This document shows positions 42,441-50,204 of a stretch of DNA of 64,000 nt, piece after piece (the first letter of the stretch is position 1; each line of letters starts with the position of its first letter). The notes beneath the pieces were generated by a model that saw nothing but the letters and a program-made list of their open reading frames with translations, was not told where the DNA came from and made no database searches. The DNA is taken from positions 1 to 64,000 of the forward strand of contig NZ_SLWW01000016.1 in the NCBI RefSeq assembly GCF_004342445.1, read 5' to 3'. This DNA is from Rhodovulum euryhalinum. Its GTDB lineage: Bacteria; Pseudomonadota; Alphaproteobacteria; Rhodobacterales; Rhodobacteraceae. Position numbers and translations under genes: made by a program.

Positions 42441-43823
42441 TCAGTTGCGCCCGATGCCTTCGAGAACCTTGTCGAGCTTGCGTCCCTGAAGGCTCTTGGC
42501 CGGAGCGTTCGACACCGCGTTGTAATAGGCGCGCGGGTCGTAGGTCGGGATGCCAAGCCCCAGATGCTCGACCGTCAGCAGCCCCATCGACGACAGCACG
42601 CGGTAGATCGCGACATACTGGTCGGCCTCGGCCTGCACGCGGGCGGTGCGGGCGTCCAGCAGTTCCTGTTCGGCGTCAAGAACGTCAAGCGTCGTGCGCG
42701 CGCCAAGGCGGGCCTCTTCGCGCGTGCCCTCGAAGGCAAGCTGCGCGGCCCGGATCTGGCCATCGGTCGCCTCAAGCTGGGCGCGGGCGACGGCAAGGCT
42801 GGACCAGGCATTGCCGACCTCCTCGTCGATCAGCCGGACGGTCTGCAACAGCGCGGCGCGCGACTGCTGGATGTTCACGCGGGCCTGCCGCTCGGCCGCG
42901 TAGAGCGCGCCGCCCTGATAGATCGTCTGGGTCAGCGACAGCCCGACCGAACCGTATTCGCCGCCATCGTCCTCGGCGGTAACGCCCGCTCTGGCGCTGA
43001 TGCTCGGACGCATCGCCGCCTTGGCGCGGGCAAGGTTCAGCTCGTCCACCGTCACCTCGTGCTGGGCACGGACGATGTCGGGATGGCCCCTGACCGCGAT
43101 CGAACGGGCGGCATCCGTGCTCTCGGGCAGGGCCGGGAACCGGGGGATGCCGGTCAACGCACCGGGATAGCGGCCAATTGCGCGCTTGTAGGCCTCGCGC
43201 GCGACGGCAAGGCTGCCCTGTGCCGCCACGAGGTTCGAGCGCGAGGCCGCAAGCCGCGACTGCGCCAGCGAAACGTCGGTGCGGGTCACCTCGCCCACCT
43301 CGAAACGGTCCTCGGTGGCGCGCAACTGCTGGGTAATGAGACGGACGTTGTTCTCGGCCAATGATACATTTTGGATGGCGGCAAAGACGTCCATGTAGGC
43401 CTGAACCGCGGAGAGCAGCACATCCTGCTCGACCCCGAGCAGCGCCGCGCGGGTGCCAAGAACGGATTCCCGGGCCGCGTCTATCGCCAAGCGGTTGTTG
43501 CCGCCATCATAAAGCGTCAGCCGCGCGGTCAGTTCGGCCGAGGCGGTGCTGGTATAGCCGCCCTGGGTCGGGCTGCGCCTGTTACCGTCCTGATAGCTGC
43601 CATTGATGGCGAATTCGATGATCGGCCGCAGCGCCGCCACGGCCTGGGCCACCCCTTCGTCCGCGGCACGCAGCACGGCGCGGTTCTGTTCCAGGAGGTG
43701 CGAATTCTTGTAGGCGTCGATCAGCGCGTCGGTCAGGCTCTCTGCCCTGGATGCCGCCACGCCACCGGCAAGGACCGCCGCGCTCAGCGCCGCGGTGGTC
43801 AGAAGTCGAAAGAAACTGCTCAT
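42441..43823 (-). CDS. tolC: TolC family outer-membrane efflux protein
   Basis: Protein of 460 aa with a signal peptide (MSSFFRLLTTAALSAAVLAGGVAASRA) and the two duplicated coiled-coil/beta halves of TolC (ESLTDALIDAYKNSHLLEQNRAVLRAADEGVAQAVAALRPIIEF; ARLGARTTLDVLDAEQELLDARTARVQAEADQYVAIYRVL). It forms a trimeric exit duct for type I secretion or efflux. It lies 62 bp downstream of pcm on the same strand, a pairing common in alphaproteobacteria. Confidence 0.94.
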   Translation of the reverse strand: MSSFFRLLTTAALSAAVLAGGVAASRAESLTDALIDAYKNSHLLEQNRAVLRAADEGVAQAVAALRPIIEFAINGSYQDGNRRSPTQGGYTSTASAELTARLTLYDGGNNRLAIDAARESVLGTRAALLGVEQDVLLSAVQAYMDVFAAIQNVSLAENNVRLITQQLRATEDRFEVGEVTRTDVSLAQSRLAASRSNLVAAQGSLAVAREAYKRAIGRYPGALTGIPRFPALPESTDAARSIAVRGHPDIVRAQHEVTVDELNLARAKAAMRPSISARAGVTAEDDGGEYGSVGLSLTQTIYQGGALYAAERQARVNIQQSRAALLQTVRLIDEEVGNAWSSLAVARAQLEATDGQIRAAQLAFEGTREEARLGARTTLDVLDAEQELLDARTARVQAEADQYVAIYRVLSSMGLLTVEHLGLGIPTYDPRAYYNAVSNAPAKSLQGRKLDKVLEGIGRN

Positions 43824-43885
43824 TTTTATAGCCTCTTTGATGCGGCTGCTTGCCTGCTCCGCGTTTGCCTGTCGCCCAGCCTCCC

Positions 43886-44539
43886 CTAGAACTGGAACTC
43901 GTGCGCGCGTTCAAATCCCGGCAATACCGGGGCGCTTGCATTGAAGATGAACCGCCAACTCAGCGCGCCCTCGACCTTGCGGCCGATTCGCGCGACGCCA
44001 AGCGTGTCTTCCATGAACAGCGCCACGATCCGGCCCCCCTCCTTGAGCTGGTCCGCGATCGCGGCAGGGATCTCTTCCACCGCGCCCTCGATCACGATCG
44101 CATCATAGGGCCCGTGGCGCGGTGCGCCCTCGGCCAGGGGCGCACGTTCGACGGCCACATTGTCCGCCCCCCACTCGCCCAGCAGCGCCTCGGACTCCTT
44201 GGCCATGGCCGGGTCCTCCTCGACCGCGACGACGGCATCGGCCATCCGCGCCATCACCGCGGCCGAGTAGCCAAGACCGCAGCCGAGATCGAGAACGAGA
44301 TCCCCCGGCCCGAGGTCGATCGCCTCGAGCATCTTGGCGAAGGTGCGGGGTTCCAGGATCGTGCGGTTGCGGCCAAGCGGAAGGTTCTCGCCGATATAGG
44401 CGGCACTGCGCAGCGCGGCCGGCGCGAACTCCTCGCGCGGGACCGCCAGAAGCGCCTCGATGATCGGCAGGCGCGTCACGTCCGACGGACGCACCTGGGT
44501 GTCGACCATGGCCTCGCGAAGGGCGTCATAATCAGGCAT
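43886..44539 (-). CDS. pcm: Protein-L-isoaspartate O-methyltransferase
   Basis: Protein of 217 aa. It has the PIMT opening DALREAMVDTQVRPSDVTRLPIIEALLAVPREEFAP and the SAM-binding motif LVLDLGCGLGYSAAVMARM, with YDAIVIEGAVEEIP downstream. It methylates isoaspartyl residues in damaged proteins. Annotation is secure at family level, though alphaproteobacterial members next to tolC are diverged from E. coli Pcm. Confidence 0.9.
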   Translation of the reverse strand: MPDYDALREAMVDTQVRPSDVTRLPIIEALLAVPREEFAPAALRSAAYIGENLPLGRNRTILEPRTFAKMLEAIDLGPGDLVLDLGCGLGYSAAVMARMADAVVAVEEDPAMAKESEALLGEWGADNVAVERAPLAEGAPRHGPYDAIVIEGAVEEIPAAIADQLKEGGRIVALFMEDTLGVARIGRKVEGALSWRFIFNASAPVLPGFERAHEFQF

Positions 44540-44590
44540 TCGGGTGAACTCTCCGGTTCGGAATTAACCTAGCTTGGTGATGCCACATAA

Positions 44591-44645
44591 CCCCGCTTCC
44601 GGCAATGCCCGCAGGCCGCTGCGGCCGTGACTATGGCAAGCGGGG
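44591..44645. other. Nested inverted-repeat element upstream of tRNA-Cys
   Basis: An outer 8-bp perfect stem CCCCGCTT / AAGCGGGG (44591-44598 and 44638-44645) encloses an inner perfect hairpin CCGCAG-GCCG-CTGCGG. It lies between the pcm start and tRNA-Cys. It could be a structured leader or small RNA; no known family is recognised. Confidence 0.4.
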
Positions 44646-44694
44646 AACATCTCTTGCGGGGGCAGGAACGTTGCGTTATGTCCGTGCTCGGTCA

Positions 44695-44768
44695 GGCGAG
44701 TTGGCGGAGTGGTTACGCAGCGGATTGCAAATCCGTGTACGCCGGTTCGATTCCGGCACTCGCCTCCA
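44695..44768 (+). tRNA. tRNA-Cys(GCA)
   Basis: The cloverleaf is complete: acceptor GGCGAGT pairs with ACTCGCC, anticodon stem GCGGA/TCCGT with loop TTGCAAA giving anticodon GCA, T-arm GCCGG-TTCGATT-CCGGC, discriminator T and encoded CCA. Its 3' end is duplicated 7.9 kb downstream, so it is the integration target of the element that follows. Confidence 0.97.
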
Positions 44769-44771
44769 TTT
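44752..44771 (+). repeat. attL: tRNA-Cys 3' end
   Basis: These 20 bases, from within the T-arm through the encoded CCA and two further T, are repeated exactly at 52629-52648 in the same orientation. The integration thus leaves the tRNA intact. Confidence 0.93.
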
Positions 44772-44807
44772 TCTTCTAAATCATAGGGTTAGCGGCTGAA
44801 CGGTCGG

Positions 44808-44828
44808 GTGTGACACAAAGTGGGACAC
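44808..44828 (+). repeat. Paired GTGNGACAC repeats (putative arm-type sites), left end
   Basis: GTGTGACAC at 44808-44816 and GTGGGACAC at 44820-44828 form two direct copies at a 12-bp period, 36 bp inside attL. They end 7 bp before the integrase ATG, where no ribosome site is visible. They are likely integrase or excisionase binding sites that may also control int. Confidence 0.7.
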
Positions 44829-44835
44829 ACGCCCT

Positions 44836-46416
44836 ATGATGCTGTCATCCTATCTAAGCCCTTCTCGGCACGGTGTTTATTACTTCCGCTGGCCTATCCC
44901 TCCATCTCAAGAGGGAAAGCGCGCCACTGTTCGCATCTCCCTGCGAACCCGTTGCCCTGACAGGGCTGGCGATCTTGCCCGTTATCTTGCATCCTGCGGG
45001 CGAATACTCGGGGATAACAGTGCGTTGGCAGGACTTCGGCAAAGCGAGATACGCGACAAAGTGCAGGCGTACTTCAAGGCGCAACTGGACCAGTATCTTG
45101 ACTGGCTGGACCGTCGCGGCCTGTCTCAGAACGCCTTGGCCGATGTTCGCGAGGAAATGCTTGACCATGAAAGCTATGTGGACATGGAGAGCGCGAACCC
45201 GCAGTGGCTACCCGTGGCCCGGTTCAAGCGAACCATGGCCGTTTCGGACGCAGAATGGGACGCCAGCCTGCCCCGGATCGCGATGGAGCTTCGCAAGGGG
45301 CGGCGCGACCTTCTCAGGCGCGTTCTGGAAGCCGCTGAGCGCCTTGAGCATTATTCGTATGACGACGCCCCGGCCATCGCTCCTGCCGCTCCTGCGCCCG
45401 CTCTGCCAGCGTCATCGCCCTTGGGCGCAGCGGTGGATGATTTCATCGCTGAGCATTCCCGCCAGTGGGCCACGAAGACCATCGGGCAGAACCGGGCCTA
45501 TCTGAACATCCTTGTCGAATACTTCGGGCCAGACAGGTTGCTTGGCACGATCACGAGGCAGGACGCGAACGAGGTCAAGAAGGTGTTGCAGGCGCTGCCC
45601 GCCAGCCGGAACACCAAGCCCAAGTTGAAGGCCATGCCGTTGATGCAGGTCATCAAGGAACCCGGACACAAGAAGATCGCGCCCAAGACGATCAACAGCC
45701 ATATCCAGATGTTCAAGATGTTCTTCGACTGGGCCGAACGGCACGGCTACGCACCGCATACCCTGTTCGACAAGATGAAAGTCGCCAAGGCGAAGAACAG
45801 CGAAACGGAACGCAAACCCTTCGCACAAAACCACGCGCGTCTGATCTACACGGAGTTGACGGACAACCCGTCCGGGCTGGTGCGCAAGGACAGCCACAAG
45901 TGGGGGATGCTTCTAGGCATGTTCACCGGGGCACGGCTGAACGAGATATGCCAACTCGACATTGCCGATGTGCAACGGGACGGGGACACATGGTTCCTGA
46001 ACATCACCGACGAAGGCGACGACAACAAAAGCGTCAAGTCGAAAGCAGCGCGGCGCAAGGTGCCTCTGCACTCCGAGTTGATCCGCCTTGGCTTTCTCGA
46101 CTTCGTGGAAGGTCGCAAGACCGGCACGCGCCTATTCCCCGATTACAGCTACAGCGCCAATGGCGGCTACGGTCGCAACTTGGGCAGATGGTGCAACGAG
46201 AGTTTCTTGCCCAAGCTGGGCATCAAGCAACCGGGCCTTGTCTTCCATAGCCTGCGGCACACGGTCGTGACCCGACTAGGCCAAGCCAACGTACCGGACC
46301 CGCAAATTCAGTGCATCGTCGGCCATGCCCGCGAAGGCGTGACGCAGGAGGTGTATTTGCGTGAGGGGTACACGCTTTCGCAGTTGAAGGAAGCGATAGA
46401 AACCTTTCGGGTCTGA
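44836..46416 (+). CDS. int: Tyrosine-type site-specific integrase
   Basis: Protein of 526 aa. The N-terminal part is of the DUF6538 type (SPSRHGVYYFRWPIPPSQEGKRATVRISLRTRCPDRAGDLARYL). A SAM-like core-binding domain follows at about 195-300, and the C-terminal catalytic domain has GARLNEI (Arg), H471-x-x-R474, H497 and the nucleophile Y507. It should catalyse integration and excision at tRNA-Cys. It has no Shine-Dalgarno and sits beside the paired repeats. Confidence 0.95.
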   Translation: MMLSSYLSPSRHGVYYFRWPIPPSQEGKRATVRISLRTRCPDRAGDLARYLASCGRILGDNSALAGLRQSEIRDKVQAYFKAQLDQYLDWLDRRGLSQNALADVREEMLDHESYVDMESANPQWLPVARFKRTMAVSDAEWDASLPRIAMELRKGRRDLLRRVLEAAERLEHYSYDDAPAIAPAAPAPALPASSPLGAAVDDFIAEHSRQWATKTIGQNRAYLNILVEYFGPDRLLGTITRQDANEVKKVLQALPASRNTKPKLKAMPLMQVIKEPGHKKIAPKTINSHIQMFKMFFDWAERHGYAPHTLFDKMKVAKAKNSETERKPFAQNHARLIYTELTDNPSGLVRKDSHKWGMLLGMFTGARLNEICQLDIADVQRDGDTWFLNITDEGDDNKSVKSKAARRKVPLHSELIRLGFLDFVEGRKTGTRLFPDYSYSANGGYGRNLGRWCNESFLPKLGIKQPGLVFHSLRHTVVTRLGQANVPDPQIQCIVGHAREGVTQEVYLREGYTLSQLKEAIETFRV

Positions 46417-46421
46417 CCAGA

Positions 46422-46463
46422 AGCGCCGTTCCTTATCGTTACCGGTAATGAGGGAGCGGCGCT
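46422..46463. terminator. Extended imperfect palindrome between int and the polymerase-like gene
   Basis: A 42-nt two-fold symmetric element: outer arms AGCGCCG (46422-46428) and CGGCGCT (46457-46463), with the perfect palindrome TTACCGGTAA (46439-46448) at the centre. It lies between two convergent stops, so it may be a bidirectional terminator. A recombination or replication role is possible. Confidence 0.5.
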
Positions 46464-46505
46464 GACGGCGCGACCGAGAGGATATATCCCGCTGTTCCCC
46501 TTATT

Positions 46506-46530
46506 CATATAAAAATCAGTCATTTATATG
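46506..46530. repeat. AT-rich inverted repeat at the 3' end of the polymerase-like gene
   Basis: CATATAAA (46506-46513) and TTTATATG (46523-46530) form a perfect 8-bp inverted repeat with a 9-nt loop. It overlaps the last codons and stop of the minus-strand gene. It is unusual for its AT content in this GC-rich genome. Confidence 0.5.
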
Positions 46531-47967
46531 ATCTCCACACATATAGGGGGGACGCTCGGGTTGTTCTGTTTCCTGCAAGGCGCGGAATGCCTGCAATCGT
46601 CCTTCATGACCTTTTGGATAAAGCAACGCTGCTATGTCCACGCCCACTGCTTTACCTGTTACCTCGGGTGCTTCACCAAGCCCCAAGTCGAAGTCAGTTG
46701 CTCCGGCTACCCCGAACATGTCTGAAAAAGTGGCTGTCATGACGTCCGTCAGGATATCCTGCATTCCGTGATGCACGATGAAGCTGTCATGCACCGGCAG
46801 GCACGCATAGCCCATTGCTGCGAAGTGCATCATGACGGCTTCCGCCAAGTCGCTGTCCTTGCGCTGCAATCGAAGTCCGACGCCGGAAGCGAAGTAGTGC
46901 TTGAACTCGGGGAAGCTGGCAACGACGAACCGCTTGAAGTCATTCCAAGCCCGCCCGGTGATCTCTGGTGAGTAATCGTCGATCTCGCCTATCTTGTTCA
47001 CGCTGTCTGCGTTCAGAAGCGCATTGAAAGTCAGCTTGACCAGTTTCCGTTCGGCCTTGTTGCCTGGCTTCGTCACACACCGCTGATAGGGGTCATCGGG
47101 AATGGGAAATCTCTCTTGCGCGTATAGCATGGCCGCGTGGAGACCGGAGTAATCCACCTCAACTGTGCGCTTCCCATCTATCAGAATGTAGGGCCGGAAC
47201 TTGCTCGGGATGCTGATCCACCAAGCCCCGTAGAACCGGCCCCCTTGTTCCCAATCATCGTTGTTGAAGACGCGATAGACGGTGCGTGCAGCGAAGTCAA
47301 ATGGCTGGCTGGCCTCGTCGTCCCGCTCACCCCGCAAGCCGTCCTTGGCTTGGCTGATCTGGTCATCTGTTAGCGCCAAGTCCGCCCAATGGCTTTCGAG
47401 CATGTCGTTGATAACGCGGAGCCGGTCTCGCGCTTCATTGGCGAACTGAACATCGCCGTATTCGACCAGCTTCTTGTCCGCATCCTTGAGCCGTATGCCT
47501 TCCGCGTTCCGATGACGGCGCAGTGCAGCCACGGAAGCCCCGGCCTCGTGAAGTCCTGCCAATAAGGAAGGCGATGCTTGATAGCGCGACGTGCGGCTTT
47601 TCTTGCCTGCCGGGTCGTGCCAGAAGGTCCGCGTGCGAACAATCAACCCGGCCTTCTCAAGACCCGCCATTGCGTCTTGGAATGTTCGGGCGGTCAGAAA
47701 TGATGGGCCATAGCGGCTATTGGCCCAATCTTGCAGTGTTGTCGTTCCCGACGCTATGCCGACTTCCAACGCCGGGTCGCTTTCGTGAGCGCGGTACAGG
47801 TCCAGCACGATTGCCTTGATTGCGGCCTCAAAGCTGGCTTGCGCAGTGTCCCGCCGTCGCCGTGGTCGAACCTCCCTGCTGGTCATGTCCTTACAAATGC
47901 GGTCGAGGAACGCGGCAAGGTCCGGGCTGTCGGTGGTCCAGTGGGGATCGAACGGACGGTCGCTCAT
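46516..47967 (-). CDS. Family A DNA polymerase / T7-RNA-polymerase-like palm protein
   Basis: Protein of 483 aa. Residues about 45-130 look like a winged-helix DNA-binding region. The second half has a polymerase palm pattern: motif A-like V271-D272-Y-S-G-L-H, motif B-like R307-K-L-V-K311-L-T-F-N (R-x3-K on an O-helix analogue), and motif C-like V392-H393-D394-S-F. D272 and D394 would be the two catalytic metal ligands. There is no exonuclease domain. The family resembles the mobile-element TV-Pol polymerases. It ends the operon 22 bp after the HEPN-like gene. Activity is inferred, not shown. Confidence 0.7.
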   Translation of the reverse strand: MSDRPFDPHWTTDSPDLAAFLDRICKDMTSREVRPRRRRDTAQASFEAAIKAIVLDLYRAHESDPALEVGIASGTTTLQDWANSRYGPSFLTARTFQDAMAGLEKAGLIVRTRTFWHDPAGKKSRTSRYQASPSLLAGLHEAGASVAALRRHRNAEGIRLKDADKKLVEYGDVQFANEARDRLRVINDMLESHWADLALTDDQISQAKDGLRGERDDEASQPFDFAARTVYRVFNNDDWEQGGRFYGAWWISIPSKFRPYILIDGKRTVEVDYSGLHAAMLYAQERFPIPDDPYQRCVTKPGNKAERKLVKLTFNALLNADSVNKIGEIDDYSPEITGRAWNDFKRFVVASFPEFKHYFASGVGLRLQRKDSDLAEAVMMHFAAMGYACLPVHDSFIVHHGMQDILTDVMTATFSDMFGVAGATDFDLGLGEAPEVTGKAVGVDIAALLYPKGHEGRLQAFRALQETEQPERPPYMCGDHIND

Positions 47968-47989
47968 GGCCGCGTATCTATCTGTTTTT

Positions 47990-48781
47990 CTATCCAGCGT
48001 CCGCGAAGGCCAAAAAGTCCTTCAGGAGCCAATATGCGGGTTCGTAGCAGCGCAAGGCGGTCTCATTCGGCACCAACTCACCATGTAACAGGCTGTTGCG
48101 CATGTCATAAAGCACACGCACCAAACCTGAAAACAACTCCTGCTCGGTGCATCTGAACGGGACACTTCCTATCGGCAACTCGTCAGCATCACCTGCGGTT
48201 AAGTCCAGCAATGGGCATGGGTCCGCAGCGTTGTAGGTGGCTTGCAGGAAAGTCCTTCGGGTCTGACTGAGCTTTGTGAATTTGCCGTAGGTCACAAGCT
48301 CATCAATGTTCCACTCCCCTTGCTCGAACTCGAACGCAACTTTGTCGTCGCGCTTGATTTCACTTCGCCATTTCTTATTGGTGCGGTGAACTAAGAATTG
48401 ATCTTTATTGTGCTGCCGCTTTTGCGGCTTGCCCTGATTTAGCACCCGAACCGAACTCAGTCGGATCGTGTATATCGTTCCTGTCTTCGGATCAGTTTTG
48501 TTTAAGTCGTAGTCCGAAAGTCGCTCATGCAAATCAGCGATGTTGGCTTTGAACTTTTGCGCCCGGTCGTTGGTCTTATTCTTGTTCAGCAGTGGGATTG
48601 CTGTATTGCGTACCAGGTTATCTTGTGTCGTGACGTAGGACAGGCCGTCGGCATCACTTGAACTGCCGCAGCCATGCCGAAACCAAGCATTGAATGCAGC
48701 CCAAGACTTCACGAAAGGTCCGATGTAGTCGAACTGCGCTTGGTCCCGCCACTTCCGGGCGGCTTCAGGTTCCAGCGCCAT
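47990..48781 (-). CDS. HEPN-like protein coupled to HsdS
   Basis: Protein of 263 aa. A helix near the N-terminus reads FVKSWAAFNAWFRH, seen in several HEPN families. The C-terminal helix has MRNSLLHGELVPN, where R228-N-S-L-L-H233 fits the R-x4-6-H catalytic motif of HEPN ribonucleases, often with Asn after Arg. Its start shares one base with the HsdS stop (TGATG), so it is translationally coupled. It may be an RNase effector of a defence system, or a non-catalytic HEPN partner. The family is not identified. Confidence 0.65.
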   Translation of the reverse strand: MALEPEAARKWRDQAQFDYIGPFVKSWAAFNAWFRHGCGSSSDADGLSYVTTQDNLVRNTAIPLLNKNKTNDRAQKFKANIADLHERLSDYDLNKTDPKTGTIYTIRLSSVRVLNQGKPQKRQHNKDQFLVHRTNKKWRSEIKRDDKVAFEFEQGEWNIDELVTYGKFTKLSQTRRTFLQATYNAADPCPLLDLTAGDADELPIGSVPFRCTEQELFSGLVRVLYDMRNSLLHGELVPNETALRCYEPAYWLLKDFLAFADAG

Positions 48782-50196
48782 CAGCTTGCCCCCTCTGCTT
48801 TGTCGAGGAAGGCCATCGCGGCGTCTTCGCCGTCTTCAATGGCGATCTCCACGCCGCGCTTGGCGGCTTCGAGAAGCTGGCGAGCCTTGTAGCGGGCGGC
48901 GAAGCCTTCCTGAACGATGGTGGTGATCTGATCCGATACCCCCGCCACGGCGTCGGGAACAGGGATGGACAGCAAGTCGCCTTCGCTGAAACGCGGGTGC
49001 TGCGATCCGTCCTGACACCATTTCAGGATGGTCTGTGCCGGGGTCGCGCGCAGGAACACCATCAGCGTCTCGGGGGATATATCGCGCCGTCCCCGCTTGG
49101 GCCGCAGCACGATGAACTCCGACGATCCGACCGAGGGGATATCATCGCCCGTCCGGACCACAGCGATTTCGCGCAGATAGGCACGCAGCCGCGATATGGC
49201 CAAGTCGCCGTCTTTGAAGGTCTTCTTGATACTACCGATCTCGCCTGCCGCCTGCGGTTCTTTCTCCGCGTCCAGCAAGGGCACCAGCGCGTCGGTCACG
49301 TCGTAGTTGCGCACCAGCATGTCGGGCGGGGCGCGGTCGGGCACGAATATGTCGCGGATGCTGTCCACGCGGTCGCCCAGCACCCGGCCCGGAAGCGCGG
49401 CGAGCGACTGCCGAACCTGTTCCTTGGCGGGCATGAAATACTGTGCATCCAAGCGCCCGGCGGCGAAGGCATCGCTGGCGCGGGCGGAGTAGTTGAGCGG
49501 TTCAGGCGGCGTCCAGTCGGCAAGTCCGAGTGCTGCAAGCAGGGTGTCTTCGGCGCGCTGCAACTGCGTCCCCGACGCTTCTTGCGTGGTGCGCGCGTTC
49601 AGCACTGTTTGCGAAATGCGCTTCTCGAACTCTGGCGAAAGATGCGGCACCCACAGTTGATCCATATCTTCTAGGATCAAGCCTTTCTGGACAGCCCCAC
49701 GGGTGAGCCGTTCGATTTGGTTTTGACCATGCTCTGAACGAAGAAATACAGCCAAGAACTCCGGTGTTACCTTGCGCGGCCTCAGTATTGCCAGCTTACA
49801 GGAACAAGTCGCTGGCCTTTCAGACGCAACAAGGCTTAATTCGCCAATCGTGCCAATAATCGACAGCAGAACATCGCCCCGCTTGAGGTATGATCTCCGC
49901 ATATATTTCCGGTCATACGCTTCGCGCGTGATATGGATGGGTGCAGCCGTTTCCACGAAAAAGCGGTTTGTCACATCCTGCCCACGATAATAGGGCACGC
50001 CTTCATCAACGAAGTCCTCGCTGATGGAGAAGTGATTTCCGTCAGAAACGTGCGTCAATTGAGCCACGCTTTCGCGTTGCCACTTTTCAATGAGTGCAGC
50101 AGAGCGGAGAAAGCGTCTCTGAAAGAACTCAGCGTCGATGCGTGAGGTTCTTTCAAGCTGCGTTGCTCTGGCAATCGAGGCTTCCAGCCCCTCCAA
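48781..50196 (-). CDS. hsdS: Type I-like restriction-modification specificity subunit
   Basis: Protein of 471 aa with two target-recognition halves. The first (about 25-215) includes VPYYRGQDVTNRFF, YLKRGDVLLSIIGTIGELSLV and FLAVFLRSEHGQNQIERLTRGAVQKGLILEDMDQLWVP. The second (about 245-430) includes DGDLAISRLRAYLREIAVVR and SSEFIVLRPKRG. It should recognise a bipartite DNA site with the fusion protein encoded just upstream (8-bp gap). Confidence 0.88.
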   Translation of the reverse strand: MEGLEASIARATQLERTSRIDAEFFQRRFLRSAALIEKWQRESVAQLTHVSDGNHFSISEDFVDEGVPYYRGQDVTNRFFVETAAPIHITREAYDRKYMRRSYLKRGDVLLSIIGTIGELSLVASERPATCSCKLAILRPRKVTPEFLAVFLRSEHGQNQIERLTRGAVQKGLILEDMDQLWVPHLSPEFEKRISQTVLNARTTQEASGTQLQRAEDTLLAALGLADWTPPEPLNYSARASDAFAAGRLDAQYFMPAKEQVRQSLAALPGRVLGDRVDSIRDIFVPDRAPPDMLVRNYDVTDALVPLLDAEKEPQAAGEIGSIKKTFKDGDLAISRLRAYLREIAVVRTGDDIPSVGSSEFIVLRPKRGRRDISPETLMVFLRATPAQTILKWCQDGSQHPRFSEGDLLSIPVPDAVAGVSDQITTIVQEGFAARYKARQLLEAAKRGVEIAIEDGEDAAMAFLDKAEGAS

Positions 50197-50204
50197 CAGT
50201 GCGC

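Noticed and set aside
46516-47967. Ordinary plasmid replication initiator (RepA-type)
   Set aside because: A winged-helix-like N-terminus is possible, but the clear palm motifs A, B and C in the second half are not part of such initiators.
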